From NCBI GenBank assembly GCA_030446745.1, contig JAUJMS010000002.1, forward strand, positions 154,547-218,546: a DNA stretch of 64,000 nucleotides, read 5' to 3'. The notes under the pieces were generated by a model that was given only the letters and a program-made list of their open reading frames with translations, made no database searches and was not told where the DNA came from. The stretch's first letter is position 1, and each line of letters starts with the position of its first letter. This DNA is from Egibacteraceae bacterium (GTDB lineage: Bacteria; Actinomycetota; Nitriliruptoria; Euzebyales; Egibacteraceae). Shown in pieces: positions 32,236 to 40,763 of this stretch. The translations under genes and the position numbers were made by a program.

Positions 32236-33416
32236 CGCCGCAAGGTGTCGCGGTACCCGGCGAGGTTGCGGCGGACCTCCGCGACGGTGTCGCCGCCGGT
32301 CTTCTCCAACAGCGCGTCGGCCAGCGTCAGCGCCACGACCGCCTCGGCGACGACCCCGGCGCGCGGCACCGCACACACGTCGGAGCGCTGCTGGATCGCC
32401 TCGGCCGCCTCGCCGGTGGCGACGTCCACCGTGCGCAACGGCCGCGTCAGGCTCGACAGCGGCTTCATCGCCGCGCGCGCCCGCACCGTCTCGCCGGTGG
32501 ACATGCCGCCTTCGATGCCGCCCGCGCGCCCGGTGAGGCGGCGGATCGCGCCGTCGTCGTCGGTGCGCAGCTCGTCGTGAGCCTGCGACCCGGGGACGGT
32601 GGCGCTGGCGAACCCGTCGCCGACCGCGACGCCCTTGAACGCCTGAACACTCATGAGCGCCGCGGCAAGGCGGGTGTCGAGCTTGCGGTCCCAGTGCACG
32701 TAGCTGCCCAGCCCGGGCGGCAGGCCGTAGGCGAGGATCTCGACGACACCGCCGAGGGTGTCGCGCTCGGCCTTCGCGCGGTCGATGCGCGCCGCCATCC
32801 GTGCGGCGGCGTCGACGTCGAGGCAGCGGACCGGGCTCGCGTCGACGGCATCGAGGTCGTCAGGCCCCGGCACGGGCGCGTCGTCGCCGACGGCGACCTC
32901 GCCGATGCGGACAACGTGCGACACGACGCGCACGCCGACCTCCGCGAGCAACGAGGCCGCGAACCAGGCGAGGGCCACCCGCGTCGCCGTCTCGCGCGCG
33001 CTCGCCCGCTCGAGCACGTTGCGCGCGTCGTCGAAGCCGTACTTCTGCATGCCGGCGAGATCGGCGTGGCCGGGCCGGGGGCGGGTCAGCGGCGCGCCGC
33101 GGCCCGACGCCGCGACCGCGGCGGCGTCCGCAGGCGCCTCGGCGCCCATGACCTCCGTCCACTTCGGCCACTCGGTGTTGGAGATGACGACCGCGACCGG
33201 CGAGCCGATCGTCGCGCCGTGACGGACGCCGCCGAGCACTTCGAAGCGGTCGGCCTCAAACGCCATCCGCGGCGACCGGCCGTGGCCGACCCGACGCCGT
33301 GCGAGCGCGTGCTCCAGCGCGGGGCGCTGGTAGGGCACGCCCGCGGGGAGTCCCTCGAGGATGCCGACGAGCGCCGGACCGTGGGACTCGCCCGCGGTGA
33401 GGTAGCGCAGGGTCAT
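32232..33416 (-). CDS. aroC: Chorismate synthase
   Basis: The 394-residue enzyme converts EPSP to chorismate with reduced FMN. Signatures are [63 protein letters not shown] and MKPLSSL. It is the last pathway step and heads the aroC-aroK-aroB run. It starts 22 bases after the PilP-like gene on the same strand. Confidence 0.97.
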   Translation of the reverse strand: MTLRYLTAGESHGPALVGILEGLPAGVPYQRPALEHALARRRVGHGRSPRMAFEADRFEVLGGVRHGATIGSPVAVVISNTEWPKWTEVMGAEAPADAAAVAASGRGAPLTRPRPGHADLAGMQKYGFDDARNVLERASARETATRVALAWFAASLLAEVGVRVVSHVVRIGEVAVGDDAPVPGPDDLDAVDASPVRCLDVDAAARMAARIDRAKAERDTLGGVVEILAYGLPPGLGSYVHWDRKLDTRLAAALMSVQAFKGVAVGDGFASATVPGSQAHDELRTDDDGAIRRLTGRAGGIEGGMSTGETVRARAAMKPLSSLTRPLRTVDVATGEAAEAIQQRSDVCAVPRAGVVAEAVVALTLADALLEKTGGDTVAEVRRNLAGYRDTLRR

Positions 33417-33438
33417 GGACGGCGACGCTAGCAGCGGA

Positions 33439-34293
33439 TTACTTGCGGATCCGCTCGCCTTCGCAGAGCGTGAAGCGACTGTCGCCGAACAGCAGCGTCG
33501 CGCACTGACCGGAGATGTCGAGCAGCCGGAAGCGTTCGCCGAAGGTGTCGCCCTCGGCGACGGTGAAGCCGCTGCCGTTGACGACCACGGTGACCCGGCG
33601 ATCGCCGTCGTTGCCGGTGAACGCGTCGATGAGCGTGACCGTCGTCCCACCCACCGTGGCGCCGTCGGACGGATCACCACCACCAGCGCCACCACCGCCG
33701 CCGTTGCCAGCGCCGCCGCCGTTGCCGGCACCGCCACTGCCGTCCCCCGGGCCGCCGCCGGTACCCGTCCCCGTGCCGTCGGTGCCGTCGGTGCCGTCGG
33801 TCGGCCCGCCGACGGGCGCGCCGCCGCCGGTGGGGCCGCCGATCACCCCGCCGTCGACCGGGGTGCCCGGCGGCGCGTCGCCGGGGTCGCCGTCGCCGTC
33901 GCCGGGGTCGCCGTCGCCGGGGTCGCCGTCGCCGGGATCGCCGTCGCCGTTCCCGCCATCGCCGTTCCCGTCGCCGTCGCGGTCGCCGCCGCCCGTGGCG
34001 TCGGAGACGAGCTGGGCGAACGGGTCGCGCGCGGAGAACACCTCGAAGGTCTCGTCGACCGGCTCGTTGCCGTCGTCGACCTCGTCGGGGTCGGCCAGGC
34101 CGAAGCCGGGTCCCGTCGGCGACGGGGTCGGCGTCGGGCCGTCGCTGGGCACCACGACGATGTCGACGTCTTCGTCGCCGCCGAGCAGCAGCGGGCTGAT
34201 GACGAAAAAGAACAGCAACGCCGCCGCGACGACCGCGCCCAGCAGGACGAGCAGTGTGCGGTTGACGGGCGAGCCGCCCTGCGCGTCGCTCAT
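33439..34293 (-). CDS. PilP-like pilus assembly protein with long Gly/Asp low-complexity linker
   Basis: The 284-residue protein stands where pilP is expected, after pilM-pilN-pilO. It has a cytoplasmic N-terminus and one membrane anchor (residues about 14-37, [19 protein letters not shown]). The [11 protein letters not shown] motif is the type that precedes PilP folds. A linker of about 110 residues rich in Gly, Asp, Pro and Thr follows. A C-terminal beta domain ([44 protein letters not shown]) resembles the PilP/GspC homology region. There is no lipobox and no secretin gene nearby, so its partner outside the membrane is unknown. It overlaps pilO by 4 bases. Confidence 0.75.
   Translation of the reverse strand: MSDAQGGSPVNRTLLVLLGAVVAAALLFFFVISPLLLGGDEDVDIVVVPSDGPTPTPSPTGPGFGLADPDEVDDGNEPVDETFEVFSARDPFAQLVSDATGGGDRDGDGNGDGGNGDGDPGDGDPGDGDPGDGDGDPGDAPPGTPVDGGVIGGPTGGGAPVGGPTDGTDGTDGTGTGTGGGPGDGSGGAGNGGGAGNGGGGGAGGGDPSDGATVGGTTVTLIDAFTGNDGDRRVTVVVNGSGFTVAEGDTFGERFRLLDISGQCATLLFGDSRFTLCEGERIRK
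33660..33990. repeat. Low-complexity coding repeats inside the PilP-like gene
   Basis: Units of GCCGTCGCCGGGGTC type recur at 15-base steps around 33890-33950 and encode Gly-Asp-Gly-Asp-Pro repeats. A 9-base unit GTGCCGTCG recurs around 33780, and Gly/Asn-rich repeats lie near 33690. They can vary in number by slippage and are hard to assemble correctly. Confidence 0.8.
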
Positions 34294-34982
34294 GACTCCG
34301 CCTCCCCGGCCGCGGGCGTGGCGCCCTCGGTCGCCGCGGGCGTCGCGCCCTCGGTCGGGCTCGCGCCGGGCGCCTGCCCGCCGGCCTCGATGTCGACGAT
34401 ATCGCCGACAGGCACGATCGCGAACAGCTGCCCGGTCCAGGTGGTGCTCAGCGTCGGAAACTCTTCGTCGGCCTCGGCGACCGCCACGGTCTGCATGAGT
34501 ATCGCGCGCGGGACGTCGACCTCCAGACGCCGGAAGAAGTCGACGACCTGAAAGTAGCCGCCCTCCACAACCATGCTCGTCGCGATGTTCGCGAGTGCGG
34601 TGCCCGGCTCACCGGTGTCGAGCGGCTCCGCGTCGCCCTCCGGCGCCGGAATCGTCGGCTCGCCGAAGGTGACCGAGATGATCTCGACGTTCGCGGCGTC
34701 GGCGGACCGTTGGAACTGGCGGATCGCCGTCGGCTGCGCCGGCCCGATCGGAATGAACCGCTCGATCTGCGCGAGGGCGGCGCGGATCTCGACCTGGTTC
34801 GCCTCGATGTCGCGCAGCTGGTCGATCTCGGCCTGCAGGCTTTGCTGCTGGTTCTCGAGCGTCGCGGTCTCCTGCTCGAGTTGCGCCTGCTCGTCCGACG
34901 CGGGCTTGTACAGCAGGAACCAGAAGGCGACGGTGAGCAGCACCGCGACGAGCAGCCCGATCAGCGGTGCGCGGGTCGTCAT
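34290..34982 (-). CDS. pilO: Type IV pilus inner-membrane alignment protein PilO
   Basis: The 230-residue bitopic protein has a short N-terminus, one transmembrane helix (about 8-25) and a coiled coil (about 28-65, EQAQLEQETATLENQQQS). A ferredoxin-like PilO domain follows (FIPIGPAQPTAIRQF, VEGGYFQVVDFFRRLEV). The Ala/Thr/Pro tail is not typical. It should pair with PilN to link PilM to the outer part of the machine. It overlaps pilN and the PilP-like gene by 4 bases each. Confidence 0.88.
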   Translation of the reverse strand: MTTRAPLIGLLVAVLLTVAFWFLLYKPASDEQAQLEQETATLENQQQSLQAEIDQLRDIEANQVEIRAALAQIERFIPIGPAQPTAIRQFQRSADAANVEIISVTFGEPTIPAPEGDAEPLDTGEPGTALANIATSMVVEGGYFQVVDFFRRLEVDVPRAILMQTVAVAEADEEFPTLSTTWTGQLFAIVPVGDIVDIEAGGQAPGASPTEGATPAATEGATPAAGEAES

Positions 34983-35635
34983 CGGTCGACCTCCGGGGGC
35001 AGGCCCTCGGCGTACCGCCGGGTGAAGGCCTCGTCGTTGAGCTGCACGGTGCCGTTGAAGGTCGTCACCTCGGTGTCTCCGCGCTCGGCCTCGGCAGCCT
35101 GGCTGAGGTAGGCGTTGAAGAAGCTGCGCACCTCGTTGAACCTCAGGAGGACGCGCTCGACGCCGGGCGCGAACTCCTCCACCGAGTAGCCGGTGAAGTT
35201 GACGCTGGCGACGGCCTGGCCGAGGTTGGGGTCGCCCTCCGCCTCGGCGGTCGCGGTGTCGGCGCCCTCGAGCGCCGCGTCCAGGGTCAACAGCGACGAG
35301 TTCGGCGGGAAGGTCAAGGCCAGGTCGTTCAAGACGCGCGCCCAGGAGATCTCGGTCGCCAGGGCGGCGGCCAGAAGATCGTTGCGAGCGTCCAGCAGCC
35401 GGTCGAGCTCGGCGAACTCCTGGAGCGTGTTCAGCTCCGCCTGTAGGCGCGCGACCTCCGCCTGCGCGTCGTCACGGGTCTGGCGCGCCGCCTCGACGTC
35501 GCCGAGCTTGATGACGTAGAGCAGGCCCAGCAGCGCGACGTACAGCCCGACGACGACGATCGTGAGCGTGCGGGTCCGTCGCGCCCGGGCCCGCTGCGCG
35601 ATCTCGGGCGGGAGAAGGTTGACCCGGGCGCTCAC
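34979..35635 (-). CDS. pilN: Type IV pilus assembly protein PilN
   Basis: The 218-residue protein begins SARVNLLPPEIAQRARAR. The NLLP motif is the segment of PilN known to dock into the groove of PilM. A transmembrane helix (about 24-43), a coiled coil (about 48-80) and a PilN fold (FTGYSVEEFAPGVERVLLRF) follow. It overlaps pilM and pilO by 4 bases, as expected for a coupled complex. Confidence 0.92.
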   Translation of the reverse strand: MSARVNLLPPEIAQRARARRTRTLTIVVVGLYVALLGLLYVIKLGDVEAARQTRDDAQAEVARLQAELNTLQEFAELDRLLDARNDLLAAALATEISWARVLNDLALTFPPNSSLLTLDAALEGADTATAEAEGDPNLGQAVASVNFTGYSVEEFAPGVERVLLRFNEVRSFFNAYLSQAAEAERGDTEVTTFNGTVQLNDEAFTRRYAEGLPPEVDR

Positions 35636-36693
35636 TGCGCTGCGCCCAGGGCCAGGCCGATGGCGACGGCGATGTACGGCTCGGCCTGCACGAGCTGGTC
35701 GGGGCCGACCCCGACCTTGCCGATCTTCAGCTCCTGCATCGGGTGGCCGCGGTCGACGGGCAGCCGCAAGGCGTCACCGAGCCGCTCGCGCAGGTTCAGC
35801 AGCTGGCTGCCACCGCCGGAGACGACGACCCGGCGCACCGCGACCGAGTCGCTCTGCGCGTTGTAGTAGTCCAGCGACCCGCGGATCTCGTCGACGAACC
35901 GCGTCGCGCGTTCGGTGATGAGCCGGCCGGCCTCCTGATCCGGTCCAAAGCCGAACTCGTCGGCGATGCCGATGCGCAGCTTCATCTCCTCGGCGGCCTC
36001 GTGGCTCAAGCCCAGCGCGGTGACGAGCGTCTCCGTGATGGCGTTGCCGCCCATGAGCAAGATGCGCACGAAGCGCGGCACGCCGCCGTCGTGCACGACG
36101 ATGTTGGTCACCGCGGCGCCGATGTCGATGAGCAGCTCGCCGTCGCGTCCCTCCAACGACCCCTGCGGTGCCAGGCTGCGCAGCATCGCGAAGGCGTCGA
36201 GGTCGACGCCCGCGGCTTCGAGCTTCGCGCGGCGCACCACGTCGATGACCGACTCGACCATCAACCGCTGAGCCGCGACGAGCAGCAGTCGGCTCAGGCG
36301 CTGACCGTCGTCCGTCTCGTAGTACTCGAGCGTGTGGAAGTCGAGGATCGCCTGCTCGACGGGAATCGGGATGGCGTCTTGGACCTGGAACTGCAGCGAC
36401 TGGCGCAGCTCCGCCTCCGGCAGGTACGGCAGTTCGATCTGGCGCACGACGACCTGCTGGTTGGCTAGGCCCAGGGTCACCTTGCGCCCCTTGAAGCCGT
36501 AGCGCGACCACAGGGTTCGCAGCGCTTCGACGACCGCGTCCTTCTCGACGATCTCGCCGTCGCGGACCGTACCCGGGGGCAGGACGACCTGGCCGAGGCG
36601 CTCGAGCGTCGCGGGGCCGCGGCCGCCGAGCGACACCTGCGCCGCGCGCACGGCGCTCGACCCGATGTCCAGGCCGATGGCCGTCGTCGCCAT
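35632..36693 (-). CDS. pilM: Type IV pilus assembly ATPase-like protein PilM
   Basis: The 353-residue actin/FtsA-like cytoplasmic protein has the nucleotide-binding segments IGLDIGSSAVRAAQV, LLIDIGAAVTNIVV and VVVSGGGSQLLNL. PYLPEAELRQSLQFQVQDAIPIP is a PilM signature. It binds the NLLP tail of PilN and connects to the assembly ATPases. It follows a small helix-turn-helix gene by 5 bases and is first of pilM-N-O-P. Confidence 0.95.
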   Translation of the reverse strand: MATTAIGLDIGSSAVRAAQVSLGGRGPATLERLGQVVLPPGTVRDGEIVEKDAVVEALRTLWSRYGFKGRKVTLGLANQQVVVRQIELPYLPEAELRQSLQFQVQDAIPIPVEQAILDFHTLEYYETDDGQRLSRLLLVAAQRLMVESVIDVVRRAKLEAAGVDLDAFAMLRSLAPQGSLEGRDGELLIDIGAAVTNIVVHDGGVPRFVRILLMGGNAITETLVTALGLSHEAAEEMKLRIGIADEFGFGPDQEAGRLITERATRFVDEIRGSLDYYNAQSDSVAVRRVVVSGGGSQLLNLRERLGDALRLPVDRGHPMQELKIGKVGVGPDQLVQAEPYIAVAIGLALGAAQ

Positions 36694-36698
36694 GGACG

Positions 36699-36908
36699 TC
36701 AGCCCTGGGACTCGTCGACCGCGGTCGCCGACGCATCGAGGTAGGCGGATAGGTCCCGCGCGCGGATGCGGTAGTTCTTGCCGACACGCAGGGCGGGCAG
36801 CGTTCCCGCCTTGATGAGCCGGTAGACCGTCATGTTCGACACGCGCATGTGGTCGGCGACCTCGGCGACCGTGAGCAACCGGTCGCCGCCCAGGGGGTTG
36901 CCCGCCAT
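36699..36908 (-). CDS. Small helix-turn-helix DNA-binding protein (excisionase/Rv0500A-like)
   Basis: The 69-residue protein is almost only a winged MerR/excisionase-type helix-turn-helix: LLTVAEVADHMRVSNMTVYRLIKAGTLPALRVGKNYRIRARDLSAYL. It resembles the small actinobacterial regulator Rv0500A and, more distantly, BldC. It heads the pilM operon with only 5 bases to pilM, which suggests control of pilus genes, possibly by autoregulation. The target is not known. No phage gene is nearby, so an excisionase role is unlikely. Confidence 0.88.
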   Translation of the reverse strand: MAGNPLGGDRLLTVAEVADHMRVSNMTVYRLIKAGTLPALRVGKNYRIRARDLSAYLDASATAVDESQG

Positions 36909-37014
36909 CGCAGCCCTTCTCGCCGCCGGTCGACCCGAGGACCGGGTCGCGCCGATTCTGATCTACGTCGCCGTCCAAGCGCGACACCTGCCGCGATCAG
37001 ACAACTCTACCCAC

Positions 37015-37044
37015 ATCATGAACAGCAGTCACTCTGGACGTCAA
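37015..37044 (-). promoter_or_regulatory. Putative promoter of the HTH-pilM-N-O-P operon
   Basis: On the minus strand TTGACG is followed after 18 bases by CATGAT, about 107 bases before the HTH gene start. An overlapping alternative is GTGACT-17-TAGAGT a few bases downstream. The region is notably AT-richer than its surroundings and lies between the pilA terminator and the HTH gene. Confidence 0.5.
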
Positions 37045-37099
37045 CACTCACTCGGCCGGTCGGGGCGCGGCCTTGATTGCGGCACCCTTGGGTGACGCG

Positions 37100-37140
37100 A
37101 AAAAGCGGCAGGGTGAGGGCCGAAGCCCTCACCCTGCCGC
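37100..37140 (-). terminator. Intrinsic terminator after pilA
   Basis: A perfect 16-base stem (GCGGCAGGGTGAGGGC and its complement) closes a UUCG-type tetraloop on the minus strand and is followed by TTTTT. It stands 25 bases after the pilA stop and separates pilA from the pilM operon. Confidence 0.95.
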
Positions 37141-37165
37141 GCTGCTCTCGAGCGAGAAGCGCTGA

Positions 37166-37579
37166 CTACGCCGGGGCCGTGCACCCGCCCTCGACCGGCT
37201 CCCCGCCGTCGCTCGTCAGCGACCACACCACGTCGGGCTGCGCCTCGTGGGCCGCCTCCATGCAGTAGCCCTCGTTGTCCGCCGTCACGATCGAGAAGCC
37301 GTCTCCCGCGAAGGGCGCGGAGTTGTTGAACCCTTCCTCCTCCAGGTCGGCCTCGGCGGTCGTGTAGCTGTTGTTGTCGGTGAAGAACGACTCCTGCGCG
37401 ACGGCCGCGTTGCGCAGCTCGGAGCGGGACGCCGCGTCCCAGCCCTTCTCGCGCTGGCGCAGGAAGGTGGGGATGGCGATGGCGGCAAGGATGCCGATGA
37501 TGATGATGACGACGAGGAGCTCGATGAGGGTGAAGCCCTCTTCGTCCTGCTCCAGGCGGTCACGGATGGCAAGGAACAC
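37166..37579 (-). CDS. pilA: Type IV major pilin (class III signal)
   Basis: The 137-residue prepilin has leader MFLAIRDRLEQDEEG, then F|TLIELLVVIIIIGILAAIAIP. Cleavage is expected between Gly15 and Phe16, with Glu at mature position 5 and the long hydrophobic N-terminal helix. A globular domain with two cysteines (YCMEAA and GGCTAPA) suggests the usual C-terminal disulfide loop. The GTG start with GGAGG six bases before it is preferred over upstream ATGs. The gene is flanked by a c-di-GMP riboswitch and a strong terminator, so it forms its own transcription unit. Confidence 0.95.
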   Translation of the reverse strand: MFLAIRDRLEQDEEGFTLIELLVVIIIIGILAAIAIPTFLRQREKGWDAASRSELRNAAVAQESFFTDNNSYTTAEADLEEEGFNNSAPFAGDGFSIVTADNEGYCMEAAHEAQPDVVWSLTSDGGEPVEGGCTAPA

Positions 37580-37659
37580 GCTGGACCTCCACATGCTGGT
37601 GGTTGAAGGCAAGTTGCAGGCGACCGATGAGGCCCCCGAGGCACGGTGTGCGTGTCGCG

Positions 37660-37736
37660 CGAGGCAGCCCGGCTGACCAAACGAGGTCCCGTGGCTTTGC
37701 GTCCCCGCCTCTCGGCGGGTTTGCCGTTTCTGCGCC
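37660..37736 (-). promoter_or_regulatory. Cyclic di-GMP-I riboswitch (GEMM-I) upstream of pilA
   Basis: The minus strand has all GEMM-I hallmarks in order: GGCAAACC, a short hairpin CGCC-GAGA-GGCG with GNRA loop, the signature GGGACGCAAAGCCACGGG, the second stem (GGACC with GGTC) and AGCCGGGCTGCC, whose TGCC pairs with the leading GGCA. The aptamer ends about 80 bases before the pilA start. No clear terminator or anti-terminator was found in those 80 bases, so whether c-di-GMP turns pilA on or off is open. Confidence 0.92.
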
Positions 37737-37759
37737 TACGTCCTTGCGAATGACAGCTA

Positions 37760-37790
37760 ATGCATCGGTGCGCCGGCGGCGGATCTTTAG
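37760..37790 (-). promoter_or_regulatory. Possible sigma-28/WhiG-like promoter for pilA
   Basis: The minus strand reads TAAA, 16 bases, then ACCGATGC, close to the FliA/WhiG consensus TAAA-N15-GCCGATAA. It would start transcription about 20 bases before the riboswitch. The match is partial. Confidence 0.25.
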
Positions 37791-37919
37791 CGATCGGACG
37801 CCAAAAACCGGCTCTGTGACGCTTCGTCGACGGCTCGGGGAGGCCGCCCTCGCCCCGACCGGGCGAGGCCGGTGCAACGCCAGCCCTCCCGGTGGCGGAG
37901 TCCGAGCGTCGTGACAACG

Positions 37920-37949
37920 ACGAACGCCGCCCGCAGGGGCGGCGTTCGT
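37920..37949 (-). terminator. Stem-loop after pilC, probable terminator
   Basis: A perfect 13-base stem (ACGAACGCCGCCC with its complement) and a four-base loop lie 18 bases after the pilC stop. The following minus-strand bases (TCGTTGTC) are only weakly T-rich. The stretch from here to the sigma-28-like box (about 130 bases) holds no other feature I can support. Confidence 0.55.
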
Positions 37950-37967
37950 GTGCACGGGCTCGTGCGC

Positions 37968-39194
37968 CTACTCGATGAGGTCGAAGATCTTGAACATCGG
38001 CATGTACAGCGCAATGACCATCGCCCCGACGATCCCGCCGAGCACCGCGATCATGAGCGGCTCGAGCAGGGCGGTCAGCGACTCGGTGGTCGCCGTGACC
38101 TCGGAGTCGTAGAAGTCCGCGATCTTGCCGAGCATGGTGTCCATCGCCCCGGTCTCTTCACCCACGGCGATCATCTGGACGACCATCGGGGGGAAGGTCG
38201 CGTGGGTCGACAGCGGTCCGGCGACGCTCTCGCCCTCCTTGACCGACATCTTTACGTCGTTGATCGCGTTGCCGATGACGCCGTTGTTGACGGTGTCCGC
38301 GGTGATTTCGAGCGCGGTCAGGATCGGCACACCGGCCTTGAGCAGGATGCCGAAGTTGCGCGAGAACCGTGCCAGGGCGATCTTGTGGAACAGGTTGCCG
38401 AACACCGGCACCTTCAACTTGATCCGATCGAGCTGGAAGCGGACGTTGGGCTGCTTGCGCGCGTAGGTGAACGCCTTCCAGGACAGGAACGGCAGGAACA
38501 CGATGATGTACCAGAACGACCGCAGCACCTTCGACATCGCCACGAGGATCTGCGTGGGGACCGGCAGCGTGCCGCCGAGCGTCTCGAACATGCCGGCGAA
38601 GGTCGGGACGATGAACGCCAGCATGACGCCCGTGAGGATGAAGGCGAGGACCAAGACGACCACCGGGTAGGTCATCGCCGACTTGATCTTGCGGCGCAGC
38701 TCGAGGTCTTTCTCCAGCGTCTCGGCGATGCGCAGCAGCACCGAGTCGAGCATGCCGGCGGTCTCGCCGGCGCGGACCATCGCGATGTACAGCTTGGGGA
38801 ACGCCTCGTGGTCGGCCATGGCGCTCGACAGCGAGCGGCCCTGCTCGACGGCGGTGCGGATCTCGCCGATGACGCGGGCGAGCTCCTTGTTGTCGACCTG
38901 CTGCGTGAGGATGTTCAGCGCGCGGATCAACGACAGGCCCGAGTTGATCATCGTCGCGAACTGCCGCGAGAACACGGCCAGGTCGGCGTGACCGATCTTC
39001 TTGCCGAACCCCGGGATGGTGATCTCGGTTTTCATCCCGGTGGTCTTGACCTGCGTGATCGAGACCGGCGCGTAGCCCATCTCGCGCAGCTTCGTCGCGA
39101 CGACGCGCTGGTCGGCCGCGTCGAGGGTCCCCTTGAGCGTCTTGCCCGCCCGGTCGCGGACGGTGTAGTTGAAGGTGGCGGTTGCAGCGGCCAT
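37968..39194 (-). CDS. pilC: Type IV pilus inner-membrane platform protein PilC
   Basis: The 408-residue protein has two repeated GspF domains, each with a cytoplasmic helical part (FSRQFATMINSGLSLIRALNIL and FSRNFGILLKAGVPILTALEI) followed by membrane helices, and ends with a third helix (IAVLGGIVGAMVIALYMPMF). It is the rotor platform turned by PilB and PilT. It starts 9 bases after pilT. Confidence 0.96.
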   Translation of the reverse strand: MAAATATFNYTVRDRAGKTLKGTLDAADQRVVATKLREMGYAPVSITQVKTTGMKTEITIPGFGKKIGHADLAVFSRQFATMINSGLSLIRALNILTQQVDNKELARVIGEIRTAVEQGRSLSSAMADHEAFPKLYIAMVRAGETAGMLDSVLLRIAETLEKDLELRRKIKSAMTYPVVVLVLAFILTGVMLAFIVPTFAGMFETLGGTLPVPTQILVAMSKVLRSFWYIIVFLPFLSWKAFTYARKQPNVRFQLDRIKLKVPVFGNLFHKIALARFSRNFGILLKAGVPILTALEITADTVNNGVIGNAINDVKMSVKEGESVAGPLSTHATFPPMVVQMIAVGEETGAMDTMLGKIADFYDSEVTATTESLTALLEPLMIAVLGGIVGAMVIALYMPMFKIFDLIE

Positions 39195-39203
39195 AGCGAG
39201 CTC

Positions 39204-40763
39204 CTAGCCCCGTCCGCAGAGGCGGTTGAAGTCGGCGACGTGGTTGCAGCGCTCGAGGGCGGCGTCGTAGGACACCCGCCCGGCGAGCACGAGGTTGGCC
39301 AGCGACTGGTCCATCGTGATCATCCCCTGGTTCTTGCCGGCCTGGATCGACGAGTACATCTGGTGGGTCTTGCCCTCGCGGATCAGGTTGCGGATGGCCG
39401 ACGTCGCCATCATCACCTCGCACGCGACGATGCGGCCGTTGCCGTCGCGGGTCTTGAGCAGCTGCTGGCACACGACGCCTTGCAGCGCCCCGGCGAGCAT
39501 GACGCGGATCTGCTCCTGCTGGTGCGGCGGGAACACGTCGATGACGCGGTCGATCGTCTGCGGCGCGTCCTGCGTGTGCAGCGTGCCGAACACGAGGTGA
39601 CCGGTCTCGGCCGCGGTCAGCGCGACCTGGATGGTTTCGAGGTCGCGCAGCTCGCCGACGAGGATGACGTCGGGGTCCTGGCGCAGCACGTGCTTGAGCG
39701 CGTTGGCGAAGCTGTGGGTGTCGGTGCCCAGCTCGCGCTGGTTGATCACCGACTTCTTGTGCTTGTGGAGGAACTCGATGGGGTCCTCGACCGTCATGAT
39801 GTGCGAAGCGCGCTCGCGGTTCACGATGTCGATGAGTCCGGCGAGCGTTGTCGACTTGCCTGATCCGGTGGGGCCGGTGACCAGCACGAAGCCGCGGGGC
39901 AGGTACGCGAAGTTCGTCACCTGCGACGGAATGCCCAGCTCCTCGATCGACTTGATCTCGAACGGGATGACGCGCATGACGGAGCCGATGGCGTCGCGCT
40001 GCTGGAACACGTTGACGCGGAAGCGGGCCTTGTTCGGAATGCTGTAGGACAGGTCCAGCTCGAGTTCGTTCTCGAACACCTCGCGCTGGCGCTGGGTCAG
40101 GATGCCGTAGATCGCCTGCTGGATCGCGTCGGGGGTCAGCACCTCGTAGCCGGCGAGCGGCTCGAGCTCGCCGTGGACCCGGATCGTCGGCGGTAGCCCT
40201 GTGGAAAGGTGCAGGTCCGAGCCGCCGCGGTCGACCAGCGCCATGAGCACGCCGTCGAGGTCGAAGGCACTGGCGCGCTCGAACATCAGCAGACCGTCGT
40301 CGGCGGGCGCACCGTCCGGGTGCTGGTTCGCCGGATCCGCGTCGGCGAGGTGCTCGATCGCCCGCTCGAGATCCGCGCGCACCGCGAGGCCGGCGTGCGT
40401 CCGCATCCCGGTGATGGTCGCCACGCGCTCGAGCGCCGCCGTGTTCCCAGGGTCGACGACCGCGACGAGCAGCGCGTTGTCGGGCGTGAACTGCACCGGC
40501 AGTGCGGTCAGCTCCTCGGCGACGGTCCGCGGCAACAGGACCGCCGCGTCGGCGTCCACGGTCCCCGGCGAGCAGTCCGCGTACGGCATGCCCATCTGGC
40601 GGGCGATCGCGGCGACGATCTGCTGCTCGGTCACGGCGCCCATCGCGACGAGCGTGCGGCCCAGCGAGGCGCCCTCCGCGCGCTGCCGATCGACGGCGGT
40701 GTCGAGCAGCGCGGCGTCGATCACGCCCTGCTCGACCAGCACGTCGCCGAGTCCCTTGCTCAT
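39204..40763 (-). CDS. pilT: PilT retraction ATPase with N-terminal MshEN-like domain
   Basis: The 519-residue protein is about 150 longer than usual PilT. The C-terminal part is a standard PilT: FRVNVFQQRDAIGSVMRVIP, Walker A GPTGSGKST, Asp box VEDPIEF, Walker B RQDPDVILVGELRD, HTQDAPQTIDRVIDVFP and the retraction-specific ending MDQSLANLV. Residues about 3-60 repeat the MshEN pattern (LGDVLVEQGVIDAALL and LGRTLVAMGAVTEQQ), usual for extension ATPases or MshE. This fold can bind c-di-GMP or ATP, but the Arg of the RLG motif is not conserved. The ATG with GGAGG was chosen. Confidence 0.93.
   Translation of the reverse strand: MSKGLGDVLVEQGVIDAALLDTAVDRQRAEGASLGRTLVAMGAVTEQQIVAAIARQMGMPYADCSPGTVDADAAVLLPRTVAEELTALPVQFTPDNALLVAVVDPGNTAALERVATITGMRTHAGLAVRADLERAIEHLADADPANQHPDGAPADDGLLMFERASAFDLDGVLMALVDRGGSDLHLSTGLPPTIRVHGELEPLAGYEVLTPDAIQQAIYGILTQRQREVFENELELDLSYSIPNKARFRVNVFQQRDAIGSVMRVIPFEIKSIEELGIPSQVTNFAYLPRGFVLVTGPTGSGKSTTLAGLIDIVNRERASHIMTVEDPIEFLHKHKKSVINQRELGTDTHSFANALKHVLRQDPDVILVGELRDLETIQVALTAAETGHLVFGTLHTQDAPQTIDRVIDVFPPHQQEQIRVMLAGALQGVVCQQLLKTRDGNGRIVACEVMMATSAIRNLIREGKTHQMYSSIQAGKNQGMITMDQSLANLVLAGRVSYDAALERCNHVADFNRLCGRG

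Noticed and set aside
33660..33990. Non-coding repeat array or attachment site
   Set aside because: The repeats stay in frame and encode the Gly/Asp linker of the PilP-like protein.
36699..36908. Phage excisionase
   Set aside because: No integrase, phage gene or attachment repeat is near; the gene is coupled to pilM.
37872..39863. A 663-codon plus-strand frame
   Set aside because: It is the mirror frame of pilC and pilT, with no ribosome binding site and no recognisable domain.
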